64,000 nt of DNA, from assembly GCF_016031615.1 (NCBI RefSeq), contig NZ_JACYXC010000002.1, forward strand, positions 372,001 to 436,000, read 5' to 3'. This stretch comes from Streptomyces pactum (lineage in GTDB: Bacteria; Actinomycetota; Actinomycetes; Streptomycetales; Streptomycetaceae). Positions 1 through 8,575 of the stretch are shown here, piece by piece. Position 1 is the stretch's first letter. Every line of letters starts with the position of its first letter. The position numbers and the translations under genes are program-made. A model generated the notes under the pieces. It searched no databases. It saw only the letters and a program-made list of their open reading frames with translations, and had not been told where the DNA came from.

Positions 1-518
1 CGTACGAGAAGATCACGGTCGAGGCCATCGCCGCGCGGGCCGGCGTCGGCAAGCAGACCATCTACCGGCGGTGGCCCTCCAAGAGCGCGGTCGTCTTCGC
101 CGCCTTCCTGGCCCTGAGCGAGGACGGGGAGGACGGACGGTCGGTCGCACTGCCGGACACGGGCGACATCGAGGCGGACCTCAAGCTCGTCATGCGCGCC
201 ACGGTGGAGGAGTTCGCCGACCCGTCCTTCGACAGGATGATCCGGGCCCTGACCACCGAGATCGCCGTCGACGCCGCACTGGCGGCCGAGTACCGCGAGA
301 AGCTGGCCCGGCCGCTTGCCGAAGCGAAGAAGGCGCGTCTGCGCAGTGCCCAGGCGGCCGGCCAGCTCGACCCCGCTGCCGACCTCGATCTGGTCCTCGA
401 AGTGCTCTACGCCCCCCTCTTCCAGCGATGGCTGCACCGCGGCGGACCGTTGACCACGGCCTACGCCGACGCCCTGGTTGACGCGACCCTCAGAGCCTTC
501 GGCCCCGGACGGCGGTGA
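1..518 (+). CDS. TetR/AcrR-type repressor, 3' part only
   Basis: The gene enters from the left edge and reads in frame from base 3, leaving 171 visible residues. The first ones are the second half of a TetR helix-turn-helix (IAARAGVGKQTIYRRW, then PSK), so only the extreme N-terminus is missing. The rest is an all-helical, Ala/Leu/Glu-rich ligand and dimerisation domain, as in the family. It should be a ligand-responsive DNA-binding repressor; the ligand cannot be read from this domain. It ends at TGA 516-518, convergent with the RidA-family gene. Its target, often divergent and upstream, lies outside the window. Confidence 0.85.
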   Translation, partial: YEKITVEAIAARAGVGKQTIYRRWPSKSAVVFAAFLALSEDGEDGRSVALPDTGDIEADLKLVMRATVEEFADPSFDRMIRALTTEIAVDAALAAEYREKLARPLAEAKKARLRSAQAAGQLDPAADLDLVLEVLYAPLFQRWLHRGGPLTTAYADALVDATLRAFGPGRR

Positions 519-727
519 CCGCGCGCCCCGCGGAACGCGGCGGTCGGCTCCAGGCCACCCCGGCCACCCCGACCCTCCGAGCGTCGGCACTGCGGCGCTC
601 CCCGGCCGGGGGTGCCGCCGGGGCCGTCGCGACGAGCCCGCGCCCGCCGCGTCCGGCCCCTCCCCTCCCGGTGGCCGTCACGCCGGGCGCCCGGCGTCAC
701 CGGGCCGGCAGCGGCGACGGGGCCGGG

Positions 728-1129
728 TCAGTCGACGGCGGTTCCCTCCAGCTCGATCATCTGACCGGGGACGGCCAGCCGCCTCACCTCCAGCATCGTG
801 GTGGCCGGTGCCACCCCGGCGGCGCCCAGCCGCGACGCCAGCACGCCGTAGTGCGGGAACAGCTGGTCGACGTCGGTGGTGTAGACGTTGAGCCGGACGA
901 GATTGGCCAGCGACATGCCGGCCGCACCGAGCACGGCCTCCAGGTTGTCCAGGCTCAACGCCAGCTGCGCGGCCATGTCGCCGTCGTGCTGCGGCCTGCC
1001 CTCGTCGCTCATCGCGGTCTGCCCGGAGCAGTACAGGGTCCGGCTGTGCCCGGAGACGACTTCGCCCTGGTTGAACCCCATCTCCACGGACCACGTCACC
1101 GGGTTGACCGCCGTTCGTTCCATCGTCAC
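728..1129 (-). CDS. RidA family (YjgF/YER057c/UK114) protein
   Basis: A 133-residue protein of normal length for the family. RidA-type proteins are cytosolic homotrimers; archetypal members hydrolyse reactive enamine/imine intermediates from PLP enzymes, while many subgroups have other or unknown roles. Visible family features are the SGQTA strand, the central NLVRLNVYTTDVDQ segment and the C-terminal MIELEGTAV strand. The Arg of the classical R-x-Y-V active-site stretch is not obvious, so deaminase activity is uncertain. The GTG at 1129 is chosen because GGAG lies 5 bases upstream; an ATG at 1123 is possible. It is divergent from the WYL regulator, which is a plausible controller. Confidence 0.85.
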   Translation of the reverse strand: MTMERTAVNPVTWSVEMGFNQGEVVSGHSRTLYCSGQTAMSDEGRPQHDGDMAAQLALSLDNLEAVLGAAGMSLANLVRLNVYTTDVDQLFPHYGVLASRLGAAGVAPATTMLEVRRLAVPGQMIELEGTAVD

Positions 1130-1263
1130 ATCAGCTCCATGTCATGTATGCGTCGTCGGTACGGACGTCCGCCGGCGTGCCGGCCGCCATCCGTGACCTC
1201 GTTGATCACGAGCCTCGCAACAAAAAGTGACACCCTTGGTCATGTATTCGATAAGGTCCGCGT

Positions 1264-2262
1264 ATGCGCGCCGATCGGCTTGTCTCGCTGGTCCTGCTGC
1301 TGCGCCGGCGCGGTCGGCTGACCGCGGACACACTGGCCCGGGAACTGGAGGTGTCCACCCGGACCGTGCTGCGCGACATCGAGGCGCTGTCCGCGGCCGG
1401 CGTCCCGGTCTACGCCGAACGTGGCCGGCACGGCGGGTTCGAGCTGCTGCCCGGATTCCGCACCGAGCTCACCGGACTGAACCACGACGAGACCCTGGCC
1501 CTGCTGACCGCCCACTCCAGGCGCGGCCGGCAGACGTTCGGCCTCGGCTCGGCCCTCACCTCGGCCCTGCGCAAGGTGGTGGACGCCCTCCCCGAGAGCC
1601 ATCAGGCGACCGCGAGCGAGGCGGCCCGGCGCTTTCTCGTCGAGCCGGCGACCGACCTGCTCTCACGCCGGCCGGCCACCGAGGAGGTGCCCGGCACGAC
1701 GATGGCCGAGATCCGGCGCTCGGTCCTCGCCGGACACCGGCTGCGCATCCACTACGCGGCCACCGGCCAGGCCCCGCGGTGGCGCACGGTGGACCCCATC
1801 GGCCTGGTCACGGTGCGCGACCGGAGTTACCTGCTGGCCACCCGGTCCGGTGCGGACCGCACCTACCGGCTGTCGCGGGTGCTGGCCGCGGCGGAACTCC
1901 CCGAACCGGCACAGCGGCCGGACGCGGTCGACCTGGACCGGATCTGGCGGGAACGCTGTGCGCAGTTCCTCTCCGAGGACCACATCACCGTGCTGGTACG
2001 GGTGAACGCCGAGCGTCGGGAGGACCTGCTGAACACCGTGGTGGCCGTACGCACCGCACTCCCCGACGCGGACGGCCGGCTGCGGATGGAGGTGACGTAC
2101 CAGGATCTGCGGCACGCCGAGTGGGGGCTGTGGCAACTCGGCACGGATGCGGAGGCCCTGGCCCCGGCGTCCCTGCGCGCCGCCCTGCACCGCCGCGCCG
2201 CCGCGATGGCCGCCCGCTACCGGACCACGGTGCCCGGTCCGGACGGCAACGAGCCCCCGTGA
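1264..2262 (+). CDS. YafY/WYL-domain transcriptional regulator (HTH_11 + WYL)
   Basis: A 332-residue DeoR-like regulator. Residues about 5-60 form a winged helix (RGRLTADTLARELEVSTRTV, then LRDIEALSAAGVPV). Residues about 135-210 form the WYL domain, which in this family binds small ligands or nucleic acid; here the core reads RIHYAATG and RTVDPIGLV, with a tyrosine-rich RSYLLATR strand. A C-terminal WCX-like part follows. Length and order match the large Streptomyces YafY family. An AAGG lies upstream of ATG 1264. It is divergent from the RidA-family gene across 134 bp containing a partial TGAC...GTCA dyad at about 1229-1243, a possible shared operator. Confidence 0.9.
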   Translation: MRADRLVSLVLLLRRRGRLTADTLARELEVSTRTVLRDIEALSAAGVPVYAERGRHGGFELLPGFRTELTGLNHDETLALLTAHSRRGRQTFGLGSALTSALRKVVDALPESHQATASEAARRFLVEPATDLLSRRPATEEVPGTTMAEIRRSVLAGHRLRIHYAATGQAPRWRTVDPIGLVTVRDRSYLLATRSGADRTYRLSRVLAAAELPEPAQRPDAVDLDRIWRERCAQFLSEDHITVLVRVNAERREDLLNTVVAVRTALPDADGRLRMEVTYQDLRHAEWGLWQLGTDAEALAPASLRAALHRRAAAMAARYRTTVPGPDGNEPP

Positions 2263-2264
2263 GC

Positions 2265-2286
2265 GGCCCCCGCGCACGGCGGGGCC
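2265..2286 (+). terminator. hairpin downstream of the WYL regulator
   Basis: GGCCCCCGC (2265-2273) can pair with GGCGGGGCC (2278-2286) around a 4-base loop, immediately after the stop codon. There is no T-tract, as is usual for GC-rich actinobacterial terminators. Confidence 0.5.
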
Positions 2287-2377
2287 GTCTCCTCCCGCCG
2301 ACCGGCCGGGCGGGGCCGGCCCGGCCGCCGCGGACGGGCACGGGGCGCTGTCGGTGGCGGGTGGCAGCATCGGGTGC

Positions 2378-2947
2378 ATGACGGACATCACGGCATGCGA
2401 CTGGCGGTCCTTCCTGCACGGGTGGAGCGCGGAATGGGCGGACTCCCTGCCGGAGGGCGAGGCGCGCAGCGAGGACGACGAGGCCGCACGGCGGGCGCGG
2501 TGGCTGGGGTTCCCGCCCGCGACCGACGAGCGGATCGCCGCCATGGAGGAGCGCCTCGGCCGGCGGATGCCGCCGTCGTACCGGGAGTTCCTCAAGGTCA
2601 GCGACGGGTGGCGGCACGCGGGCGGGTTCGTGCGGCAGTTGGCCGGGACCGAGGACGCGCGCTGGCACGGCAACGAGTCCGGCCTCGCGGAAGAGTTCGA
2701 GGCGTACCTGGACGAGGACGCCGGCCCCGAGGAGCGGCGCGAGGCGGACATCTGGCGGCGCGGTCTGCAACTCGACGTCGTATCCGACGCCACCCATGTC
2801 CTGATGGACCCCGAGGACGTGGACGAGGACGGCGAGTGGGCCGTGTACACCTGGGCGAGCTGGCGGGCCGCCCCACCCGAGCGGCACGCGACCTTCCGCG
2901 CGTTCATGCGGGCGATGCACCGGGAGTTCCACGACCTGCGGGCGTGA
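2378..2947 (+). CDS. SMI1/KNR4 (SUKH) family protein
   Basis: 189 residues. The segment PATDERIAAMEERLGRRMPP followed by SYREFLKVSDGWR is the signature helix-strand start of the SMI1/KNR4 fold: an amphipathic helix, then PxxYxxFLxxxDG. The C-terminal half is acidic, with the WAVYTWASW strand. SUKH proteins are often immunity proteins to contact-dependent or secreted nuclease toxins, but many are stand-alone and uncharacterised. No toxin gene lies next to it, so immunity is only a family-level guess. ATG 2378 begins the homology; upstream in-frame sequence is Pro/Arg-rich noise. Confidence 0.8.
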   Translation: MTDITACDWRSFLHGWSAEWADSLPEGEARSEDDEAARRARWLGFPPATDERIAAMEERLGRRMPPSYREFLKVSDGWRHAGGFVRQLAGTEDARWHGNESGLAEEFEAYLDEDAGPEERREADIWRRGLQLDVVSDATHVLMDPEDVDEDGEWAVYTWASWRAAPPERHATFRAFMRAMHREFHDLRA

Positions 2948-3333
2948 GGGGCGACGAGGGGCCGGTGTCCGCCGACGACATCACGCGCGATCCGGCCGCC
3001 CGGGTGGAGGAGGCCCGGCGAGGCGCTGCGCGGCGGCCGGGACGGGCCGCACGGGCGCCGGGCGGGGCCAACGGGTACGGCAGGCCGCGGGCCGCCGGTC
3101 CGGGACCGGATACGCCCCCTGCCCGGGCGGACCTCCGGGGTGCACGTTCGAGGACCTGGTGACCGGCCCTCGCCACGCGCCGGACCCGCCGCGCCAACGG
3201 TATTCCACGGCCCCGGGCGGGGCCCGGCTCGCCGCCCGGTCACCCTCGGACCCGCGGGCACCCGTGGCCGGCCTCCCCTCCGGAGCCGGCCGGCCGTCGA
3301 GGGCCGGCCACGGGTGTGCGGCCGTGGTTCCCG
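2948..3333. other. intergenic, convergent end region
   Basis: 386 bp between the converging SMI1 and HxlR genes. It holds one strong hairpin, listed separately; no convincing gene was seen on either strand. Confidence 0.6.
3261..3314 (-). terminator. long inverted repeat after the HxlR gene
   Basis: CCCGTGGCCGGCC at 3261-3273 is the exact complement of GGCCGGCCACGGG at 3302-3314, a 13-bp perfect stem enclosing further pairing sequence. It sits 20 bp beyond the HxlR stop codon and probably ends transcription from both converging genes. Confidence 0.6.
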
Positions 3334-3753
3334 TCAGCGGATGTCGTGGCCGGGGTGGGCCAGATCGTACGCGCGCCGCGCCTCGGCGATGCCGGCACGG
3401 TGGGCGAGCGACCAGTCGGCGAGTGCCTTCACCAGGTGGGTCAGATCGGCCCCGGTCCCGGTCAGGCGGTAGTCGACCTGGGGCGGGACGGTCGGACGGA
3501 CCGTGCGCAGCACCAGGCCGTCGCGTTCGAGCCTGCGCACGGTGAGGGTGAGCATGCGCTGGGAGATGCCGTCGATGGCGCGTTGCAGTTCGCGGAACCG
3601 CCGCGGGCCGCCGGCGAGTTCGACGATCACGAGCACCGACCACTTGTCGCCGATGCGGTCCAGGACGTCGCGGATGCCGCAGTCGGGGTGGTCCTCGTGG
3701 CCGCAGGGGGCGAGGTCGGCGGGGCCGGTTACCCCGGTGTGCGTGAGTGACAT
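3334..3753 (-). CDS. HxlR-family winged-helix regulator
   Basis: 139 residues, the usual HxlR size. The N-terminus has CGHEDHPDCGIRDVLDRIG followed by DKWSVLVIVEL, the standard HxlR opening with its conserved cysteine. The wing region RFRELQRAIDGISQRMLTL and the RLERDGLVLRTV strand follow. HxlR proteins are small dimeric regulators, several of which sense reactive electrophiles or quinones by cysteine modification. It is divergent from the QorB-like gene, the same pairing as ytfH/ytfG(qorB) in enteric bacteria, so it most likely controls that oxidoreductase from the 81-bp intergenic region. Confidence 0.92.
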   Translation of the reverse strand: MSLTHTGVTGPADLAPCGHEDHPDCGIRDVLDRIGDKWSVLVIVELAGGPRRFRELQRAIDGISQRMLTLTVRRLERDGLVLRTVRPTVPPQVDYRLTGTGADLTHLVKALADWSLAHRAGIAEARRAYDLAHPGHDIR

Positions 3754-3834
3754 CGAAGTGCCTTCTTGTGGCCGGTGGACGTGCGATCAAGGATCAAGCG
3801 TAGTTACCGATGAGAACCACGACGGAAGACTGCG

Positions 3835-4686
3835 ATGGACATGATCCTGGTCACGGGAGCGAACGGGAACCTCGGCTCGGCCACCCTGGCGGCGTTGCGC
3901 GCCCGCGGAGTCGCCGCGACAGGCGGTAGCCGCACGCCGGGCAGCGGGATGCGGCGTCTGGACTTCGACGACCACACGAGCCTCGATCTCACCGGGGTGG
4001 CGACCCTGGTGCTGATCTCCGCCGGCTACGCCGAGGACGACCGGGTCGTCGGGCGTCACGCGGCGGTCCTGGACGCCGCGGTACGCGACGGCGTCCGCCA
4101 CATCGTCTACACGAGCCTGACCACCGCCGGCGACCATCTCGGTTTCGCGCTCGCGCACCGCGCCACCGAACGCCGGGTGCGGGCCGCGGGACCGTCCTGG
4201 ACCATCCTGCGCAACGGCCTGTACGCCGAACTCTTCGGCGGCCTGCTGCGGTGGACCGGGGACGGTGTGGAGTCCCCCTTCGGGGACGGCGCCCTGGCCG
4301 CGGTCGCACGCGAGGACCTCGCCGAGGCGACGGCGATCGTCGCGGCGCATCCGGAGGGACACGGCGGGCGCGTGTACGACCTCGTCGGCACGCCGGTCAC
4401 GGCGGATCAGGTGGCCGGCCGGCTCCAGGTTCCGCACCGCACCATCGGCCTGGGCGAGTACCGCCGCAGGCTCCTGGAGGAGACGCCCGGCCTCCTGCCG
4501 TTCCAGCCGCCCATGCTCGCCTCCATCGCCACCGGCATCCGGCACGGCTTCCTGGACGGCACCACCCCCCACCTCACCGACCTGCTCGGTCGCCCGGCGC
4601 GTGACCCACTGCCCGTGGCCGCCGCGGCCGCGTCCGCCACGCGACCGGAAGCCGGCGGCAGCGCCGCGCGCCGGACGGCGGGGTGA
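3835..4686 (+). CDS. NmrA/QorB-like NAD(P)-binding oxidoreductase
   Basis: 283 residues. The N-terminal ILVTGANGNLGSATLAAL is a Rossmann GxxGxxG dinucleotide-binding loop. There is no SDR Tyr-x-x-x-Lys pair where a classical dehydrogenase would have it, and the HIVYTSL strand is typical of atypical extended SDR/NmrA proteins such as quinone oxidoreductase QorB (YtfG). Members reduce quinones with NADPH or act as redox sensors. Divergence from an HxlR gene supports a quinone/electrophile detoxification role. The last 25 or so residues are Ala/Arg-rich and probably disordered. ATG 3835 begins two codons before the beta strand. Confidence 0.88.
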   Translation: MDMILVTGANGNLGSATLAALRARGVAATGGSRTPGSGMRRLDFDDHTSLDLTGVATLVLISAGYAEDDRVVGRHAAVLDAAVRDGVRHIVYTSLTTAGDHLGFALAHRATERRVRAAGPSWTILRNGLYAELFGGLLRWTGDGVESPFGDGALAAVAREDLAEATAIVAAHPEGHGGRVYDLVGTPVTADQVAGRLQVPHRTIGLGEYRRRLLEETPGLLPFQPPMLASIATGIRHGFLDGTTPHLTDLLGRPARDPLPVAAAAASATRPEAGGSAARRTAG

Positions 4687-5047
4687 CCCCCTCCCGGCAC
4701 CGGAAGCGCCGGGAGGACCCCTGACCCGTCCACGCGCCGGGCCGCCCGGCGCAGCGGCCGCCCGGTCGCGCAGGGCCGGCCCCCGCCCGGCCGCTTCCCG
4801 ACCGAGGAGGAAAAGCCGTCGGCCGGCCGTACCGGGCCGCCACGGCTCCCTCGCCCGCACTCCCCTGCCCGGCCGGGCGGTGCGAGCACCCCCACGGACG
4901 ACCCCCTACGGACGACCCCACGGGGCGCGGCGGGGGCAGGTCACCGGGGAGCGGCTTGCATCCGCGCGGGTGGTGCGGGACGGTTGCCATGGTCATCTAT
5001 ACGTTCCCTGGCAGAAAGGTGGTGGGGGGCACGACGCGTGCCTCCAA
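4687..5047. other. intergenic region upstream of the phosphatase gene
   Basis: 361 bp with no convincing gene. A TATACG -10-like hexamer at 4998-5003 is followed by a purine-rich stretch ending in GGTGGTGGGGGG, about 18 bases before the chosen start of the phosphatase, so it could carry that gene's promoter and ribosome binding site. Confidence 0.4.
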
Positions 5048-6712
5048 ATGATCTCTGCTTCCCGCGGTCCCTCCGCCCGCCCCCGCGACGCCGGTCCCCC
5101 GATCGGCGCGGCGTGGATCGAGGCCCCCTGCCCCGTGCTCGTCATCGACCGGCACGGCCGCCTCGTCGGGGCCAACGAGGCGGCCCGGCTGCTCCTGCCC
5201 GCCGCGGCCCCGGGTGACGAACCGCACACCGGGGTGCCCCCGTGGCTCGCGGAGGCCCACCTGCGGACCGGCGGCCTGCCGGACGCCTCCGCCGGTCCGC
5301 CGGCCGGGGAGATCGGTCACCGTCACTTCGTGGCCCACCCCACGCCGGGCGCCGCGGACGATGTGGTGTGGTGGCTGGTGGAGGAGACCGGCCGGCGCCG
5401 GGCCGAGGCCGCGCTGAGCCGGGCACGACAGAGATCGGAAGTCCTCGCGGAGGTGTCCAGCACCCTGCTGTCCACGCTCAACGCGCCGCGCTGCATGGAG
5501 GTGACCGCCTCCCTGGCCGCGGAACACCTCGCCGACGCGGCCGTGGTCGTCGCTCCGCCGCAGGGCCGGTCCCACCCCCTGACCTTCGCCCGCCGCGGCG
5601 GACCGGTCACCCGGACCACGCGGTCGGTCGATGTCGCCGGCGTGCCCGGGCTGGCCGAGGCACTCCAGGGCTTCCCGCCGGTGCCGGCCCGCTGGATCAA
5701 CCCCGATGACCTGCCCTCCTGGACCGTCCCGGAAGGATTCACCGGGCCGGTGGGGTCCGTGATCGTCGCCCCGCTCCCCGGCCACGGGGTGCCCGCGGGG
5801 GCGCTGATCCTGCTGCGCTCGGGCACCGAGCAGGTGTTCACCGAGGGCGAGGAGAGCTTCGCCCGCCTCTTCGCCGCCCGCGCCGGCGCCGCGCTGTCCG
5901 CGGCCCGCCTGTACAGCGAACAGGCCGCCATCACCGCCACGTTGCTGCGGGACCTGCTGCCCCCGGCGCTGAGCGACGTGCACGGGGTCGAGTACGCCGG
6001 CGGCTACCGCGCCGCGCAGGACCACGACCGGGTCGGCGGTGACTTCTACGACGTTCACCCCGGGGCGGACCCCGGCGAGGAGACCCTCGTCGTCCTGGGC
6101 GACGTCGCCGGCAAGGGCCTGGACGCGGCGGTGCTCACCGGCAAGATACGCAACACCCTGCACGCCCTGCTGCCGCTGGCCCAGGACCACCAACGCGTCC
6201 TCAACCTGCTCAACGGCGCCCTGCTCAGCTCCCACCACAAGCGCTTCGCCACCCTCGTGCTCGCCTCGGTCCGCCGGCACGGAGACCGCACGCGGATACG
6301 GATGACCAGCGCGGGTCACCTCCCGCCCCTCATCATCCGGACCGACGGCACGGTGGAGGAGGCGCCCACCCGGGGCACCCTGGTGGGCGCCCTGCCCACC
6401 GTCACGGCGCACACGGTCCACACCGAGCTGGGTCCCGGGGAGACGTGCCTGCTCTACACCGACGGCATCACCGAGGCCCGTGGCGGCCCGCTGGGTGACG
6501 ACATGTTCGGCGAGGACCGGCTGCGGCAGGCCCTCTCCGAATGCGCGGGCATGCCGCCGGAGGCGGTGGTGGAACGGGTGCGGATGCTGGTGGCCCAGTG
6601 GCTGGGCACGGGCCGCCACGACGACATCGCCGCCGTGGCCATCAGCGCGCGGCCGGCCGGCCCGCCCGCCGGCGACGGGCCGGCCGGCGGTCCGCCGAGG
6701 AGGAGCGCGTGA
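5048..6712 (+). CDS. PAS/GAF-linked SpoIIE-type PP2C phosphatase (RsbU-like)
   Basis: 554 residues. An N-terminal PAS-like region (about 15-115; PCPVLVIDRHGRLVGANEAA) is followed by a short helical linker, a GAF-like region (about 135-295) and a PP2C domain (about 305-540). Metal-binding landmarks are GGDFYD with Asp332, LGDVAGKGLDAA at about 350, YTDGITEAR and the terminal RHDDIAAVA. Such phosphatases dephosphorylate STAS anti-anti-sigma factors and so release a sigma factor. The stop codon overlaps the start of the cobalamin-binding gene by 4 bases (GTGA), so the two are translationally coupled and probably form a sensor-effector pair. No STAS gene is directly attached. The ATG at 5048 is the first sensible start; weak SD context makes it the least certain part. 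Confidence 0.9.
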   Translation: MISASRGPSARPRDAGPPIGAAWIEAPCPVLVIDRHGRLVGANEAARLLLPAAAPGDEPHTGVPPWLAEAHLRTGGLPDASAGPPAGEIGHRHFVAHPTPGAADDVVWWLVEETGRRRAEAALSRARQRSEVLAEVSSTLLSTLNAPRCMEVTASLAAEHLADAAVVVAPPQGRSHPLTFARRGGPVTRTTRSVDVAGVPGLAEALQGFPPVPARWINPDDLPSWTVPEGFTGPVGSVIVAPLPGHGVPAGALILLRSGTEQVFTEGEESFARLFAARAGAALSAARLYSEQAAITATLLRDLLPPALSDVHGVEYAGGYRAAQDHDRVGGDFYDVHPGADPGEETLVVLGDVAGKGLDAAVLTGKIRNTLHALLPLAQDHQRVLNLLNGALLSSHHKRFATLVLASVRRHGDRTRIRMTSAGHLPPLIIRTDGTVEEAPTRGTLVGALPTVTAHTVHTELGPGETCLLYTDGITEARGGPLGDDMFGEDRLRQALSECAGMPPEAVVERVRMLVAQWLGTGRHDDIAAVAISARPAGPPAGDGPAGGPPRRSA

Positions 6713-7788
6713 ACCCCCGGAGCACCGCGACCGAACTGGCCGGCCGGCTGTGGCAGGCGGTGGCCGACGGCGACGAACACGCCGCCGTCGCCCTGGCCCG
6801 CCGGTCACTGGCCGACGGGGTGGGGGAGGAGACGCTGCTGCTGGAGGTGATCGCGCCGGTACAGCGGAAGGTCGGTGAGGAGTGGGCCGCCGACCGCATC
6901 AGCGTGGCCCAGGAGCACGCCGCCACCGCCATCAACGAACGGGTCGTCGCCTTCCTCGCCCACCACCGGACCACCGAGGGGGACCGCGTCGCCCGCCGGG
7001 GGCGGGTGACCATCAGCTGCATCGACGGCGAATGGCACGCGCTGCCCGCCCGGCTCGTCACCGAGGTCCTCCGGCTGCGCGGCTGGCAGGTGGACCACCT
7101 GGGCGCCCAGACCCCCACCCCTCACCTGGTCGCGCACCTGCACCACACCAACCCCGACGCCGTCCTGCTGTCCGGCTCGTTCCCCACCCACCTGCCGGCC
7201 GCCCACGCGGCCATCACCGCCTGCCAGGCCGTCGGCGTGCCCGTCCTGGCGGGCGGCCGCGCCTTCGGGACCGACGGCCGGCACGCGCTGGCGCTGGGCG
7301 CCGACCGGTGGGCGGCCGACGCGCGCGGCGCCGCCGCGGCGCTCGACGCGGGCCTGGCCCGTCCGCTCCCGGCGGCGGTCCGGCAGCCGGTGGACGACCT
7401 GCCGCACCTGACCGACCAGGAGTACACCCTGGTCGTCCGGTCCCGCTCCGACCTGGTCAGGCAGACCCTGGCCGGCCTGGAGGTCCGCTTCCCCGCCCTG
7501 CGCGGCTACACCCGGACCCAGCGCGAGCACACCGCGCAGGACATCGGCCACATCGTCGATCATCTGGCCACCGCCCTCTACATGGACGATGCCGAGATCT
7601 TCACCGTGTTCCTCACCTGGACCGCCGACATCCTCACGGCCCGCCACGTCCCCGCCCGCTCACTGCTGGCGGGGCTGGACGTCCTCGCCGGGCGGCTGGG
7701 CGAACTCCCGCGCGCCGTGCGGGTCATCCGGCAGGGCACCGCTGCCCTGCGCGACCGTCCCTCGCCGGACCCCGGAACCCCCGCCTGA
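6709..7788 (+). CDS. cobalamin-binding sensor protein, possible light receptor, no DNA-binding domain
   Basis: 359 residues from GTG 6709, preceded by AGGAGG at 6698-6703. Residues about 5-90 form a four-helix cap like that of methionine synthase and CarH. It contains Trp59, nine residues, then Glu69-His70: the W-x9-EH signature of adenosylcobalamin photoreceptors. Residues about 97-215 form a B12-binding Rossmann domain with Glu108-Trp-His110 (the lower-ligand His of E-x-H), SGSFPTHLP and LAGGRAFG. The usual Gly of ExHxxG is Pro113 here. Residues about 225-355 form an all-helical globin/RsbR-N-like output domain. There is no MerR helix-turn-helix, so it cannot act as LitR/CarH do on DNA; coupling to the upstream phosphatase suggests protein-protein control. 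Confidence 0.85.
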   Translation: MNPRSTATELAGRLWQAVADGDEHAAVALARRSLADGVGEETLLLEVIAPVQRKVGEEWAADRISVAQEHAATAINERVVAFLAHHRTTEGDRVARRGRVTISCIDGEWHALPARLVTEVLRLRGWQVDHLGAQTPTPHLVAHLHHTNPDAVLLSGSFPTHLPAAHAAITACQAVGVPVLAGGRAFGTDGRHALALGADRWAADARGAAAALDAGLARPLPAAVRQPVDDLPHLTDQEYTLVVRSRSDLVRQTLAGLEVRFPALRGYTRTQREHTAQDIGHIVDHLATALYMDDAEIFTVFLTWTADILTARHVPARSLLAGLDVLAGRLGELPRAVRVIRQGTAALRDRPSPDPGTPA

Positions 7789-7941
7789 CGCACGTCCCGG
7801 CCGCACCCGGGCGCCGGCGCCCGCCCGCCGCGTCGCCGGCCGTCCGCTTCCCGGCGGGGCGCCGACCCCGGCCGGCGACACCGCCGGCACCGCCCGCCGG
7901 CGGTCGCGTCTCCCGGGGTCCCGGCCACCGGCAACGCGTGC

Positions 7942-7980
7942 AGGGCCCGCCCCGGTGGCGCGACCACCGGGGCGGGCCCT
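7942..7980. terminator. perfect 17-bp inverted repeat between converging genes
   Basis: AGGGCCCGCCCCGGTGG (7942-7958) pairs completely with 7964-7980 around a 5-base loop (CGCGA). It lies between the end of the cobalamin-binding gene and the end of the opposing small membrane-protein gene, so it is probably a bidirectional terminator. Confidence 0.8.
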
Positions 7981-7995
7981 CACCCGCACCACGGG

Positions 7996-8238
7996 TCAGA
8001 ACGGCATGTGGCGCCGGGCCCGCCGGCCGGCCGAGCCGCTCCGGCCGACGGCACGCGAGCTGGAGCGGAACGGCTTGCTGAGCAGTCGGCCCAGGAAGCC
8101 GGGCGCCTTGGAGCCGGCCCGGCTGCCGGCGGCGAGGGAGCGCTGGGCTCCGTTCTGCGGATGCCGGGACAGCCGCGGCAGCAGGAAGGCGAGCACGGCC
8201 AGGACCAGGCACAGGGCGATGACTCCGACGATGACCAT
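7996..8238 (-). CDS. small single-span membrane protein, DUF6411-like
   Basis: 80 residues. An N-terminal hydrophobic helix (VIVGVIALCLVLAVLAFLLP, residues 2-21) is followed by a strongly basic Arg/Ser/Gly-rich tail ending in RRARRHMPF, so the protein is probably membrane-anchored with a cytoplasmic basic tail. This matches short conserved Streptomyces proteins annotated as DUF6411; function unknown. The ATG at 8238 is preceded by GGGAG at good spacing. It is convergent with the cobalamin-binding gene and separated from it by the strong hairpin at 7942-7980. Confidence 0.75.
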   Translation of the reverse strand: MVIVGVIALCLVLAVLAFLLPRLSRHPQNGAQRSLAAGSRAGSKAPGFLGRLLSKPFRSSSRAVGRSGSAGRRARRHMPF

Positions 8239-8575
8239 CACGGGCTCCCGAGGTTTCGTTGTGTGGGACGGACCCTGCGGCCCGTGGAACCCGCCTGCCC
8301 CCGGTCGCCGCCCCGCACGCACCCCGGCACAGCGCCCCGGCGAGGAGCGGGCCACCGCCCCTTTGCCGGGACCGTCCCTTCCCACCGCACACCGGCTCCC
8401 CGGGCCGGCCGCTCCCCGGGACACCGCGGGAACGGCCGGCCCGCGCCCGGTACCGACCGCGGTGACAACTCGTCCGGCACCCAGGTGTGTTCGGGGCAGA
8501 TGCGGGCAGTCGGGGGCAACGGACGGACCGGCACCCCACGGGGCCGGTCGGTGACACCACTGAGAGGAGCACTCG
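8239..8575. other. divergent promoter region
   Basis: 337 bp between the small membrane-protein gene and the LppX-like lipoprotein gene. It must hold both promoters; I cannot identify convincing -35/-10 pairs. The SD for the lipoprotein gene is GAGAGGAG just before its ATG. Confidence 0.5.

Noticed and set aside
5048..7788. Calling the B12 protein a LitR/CarH transcription factor
   Set aside because: No MerR helix-turn-helix is present at the N-terminus; the chain begins directly with the cap domain.
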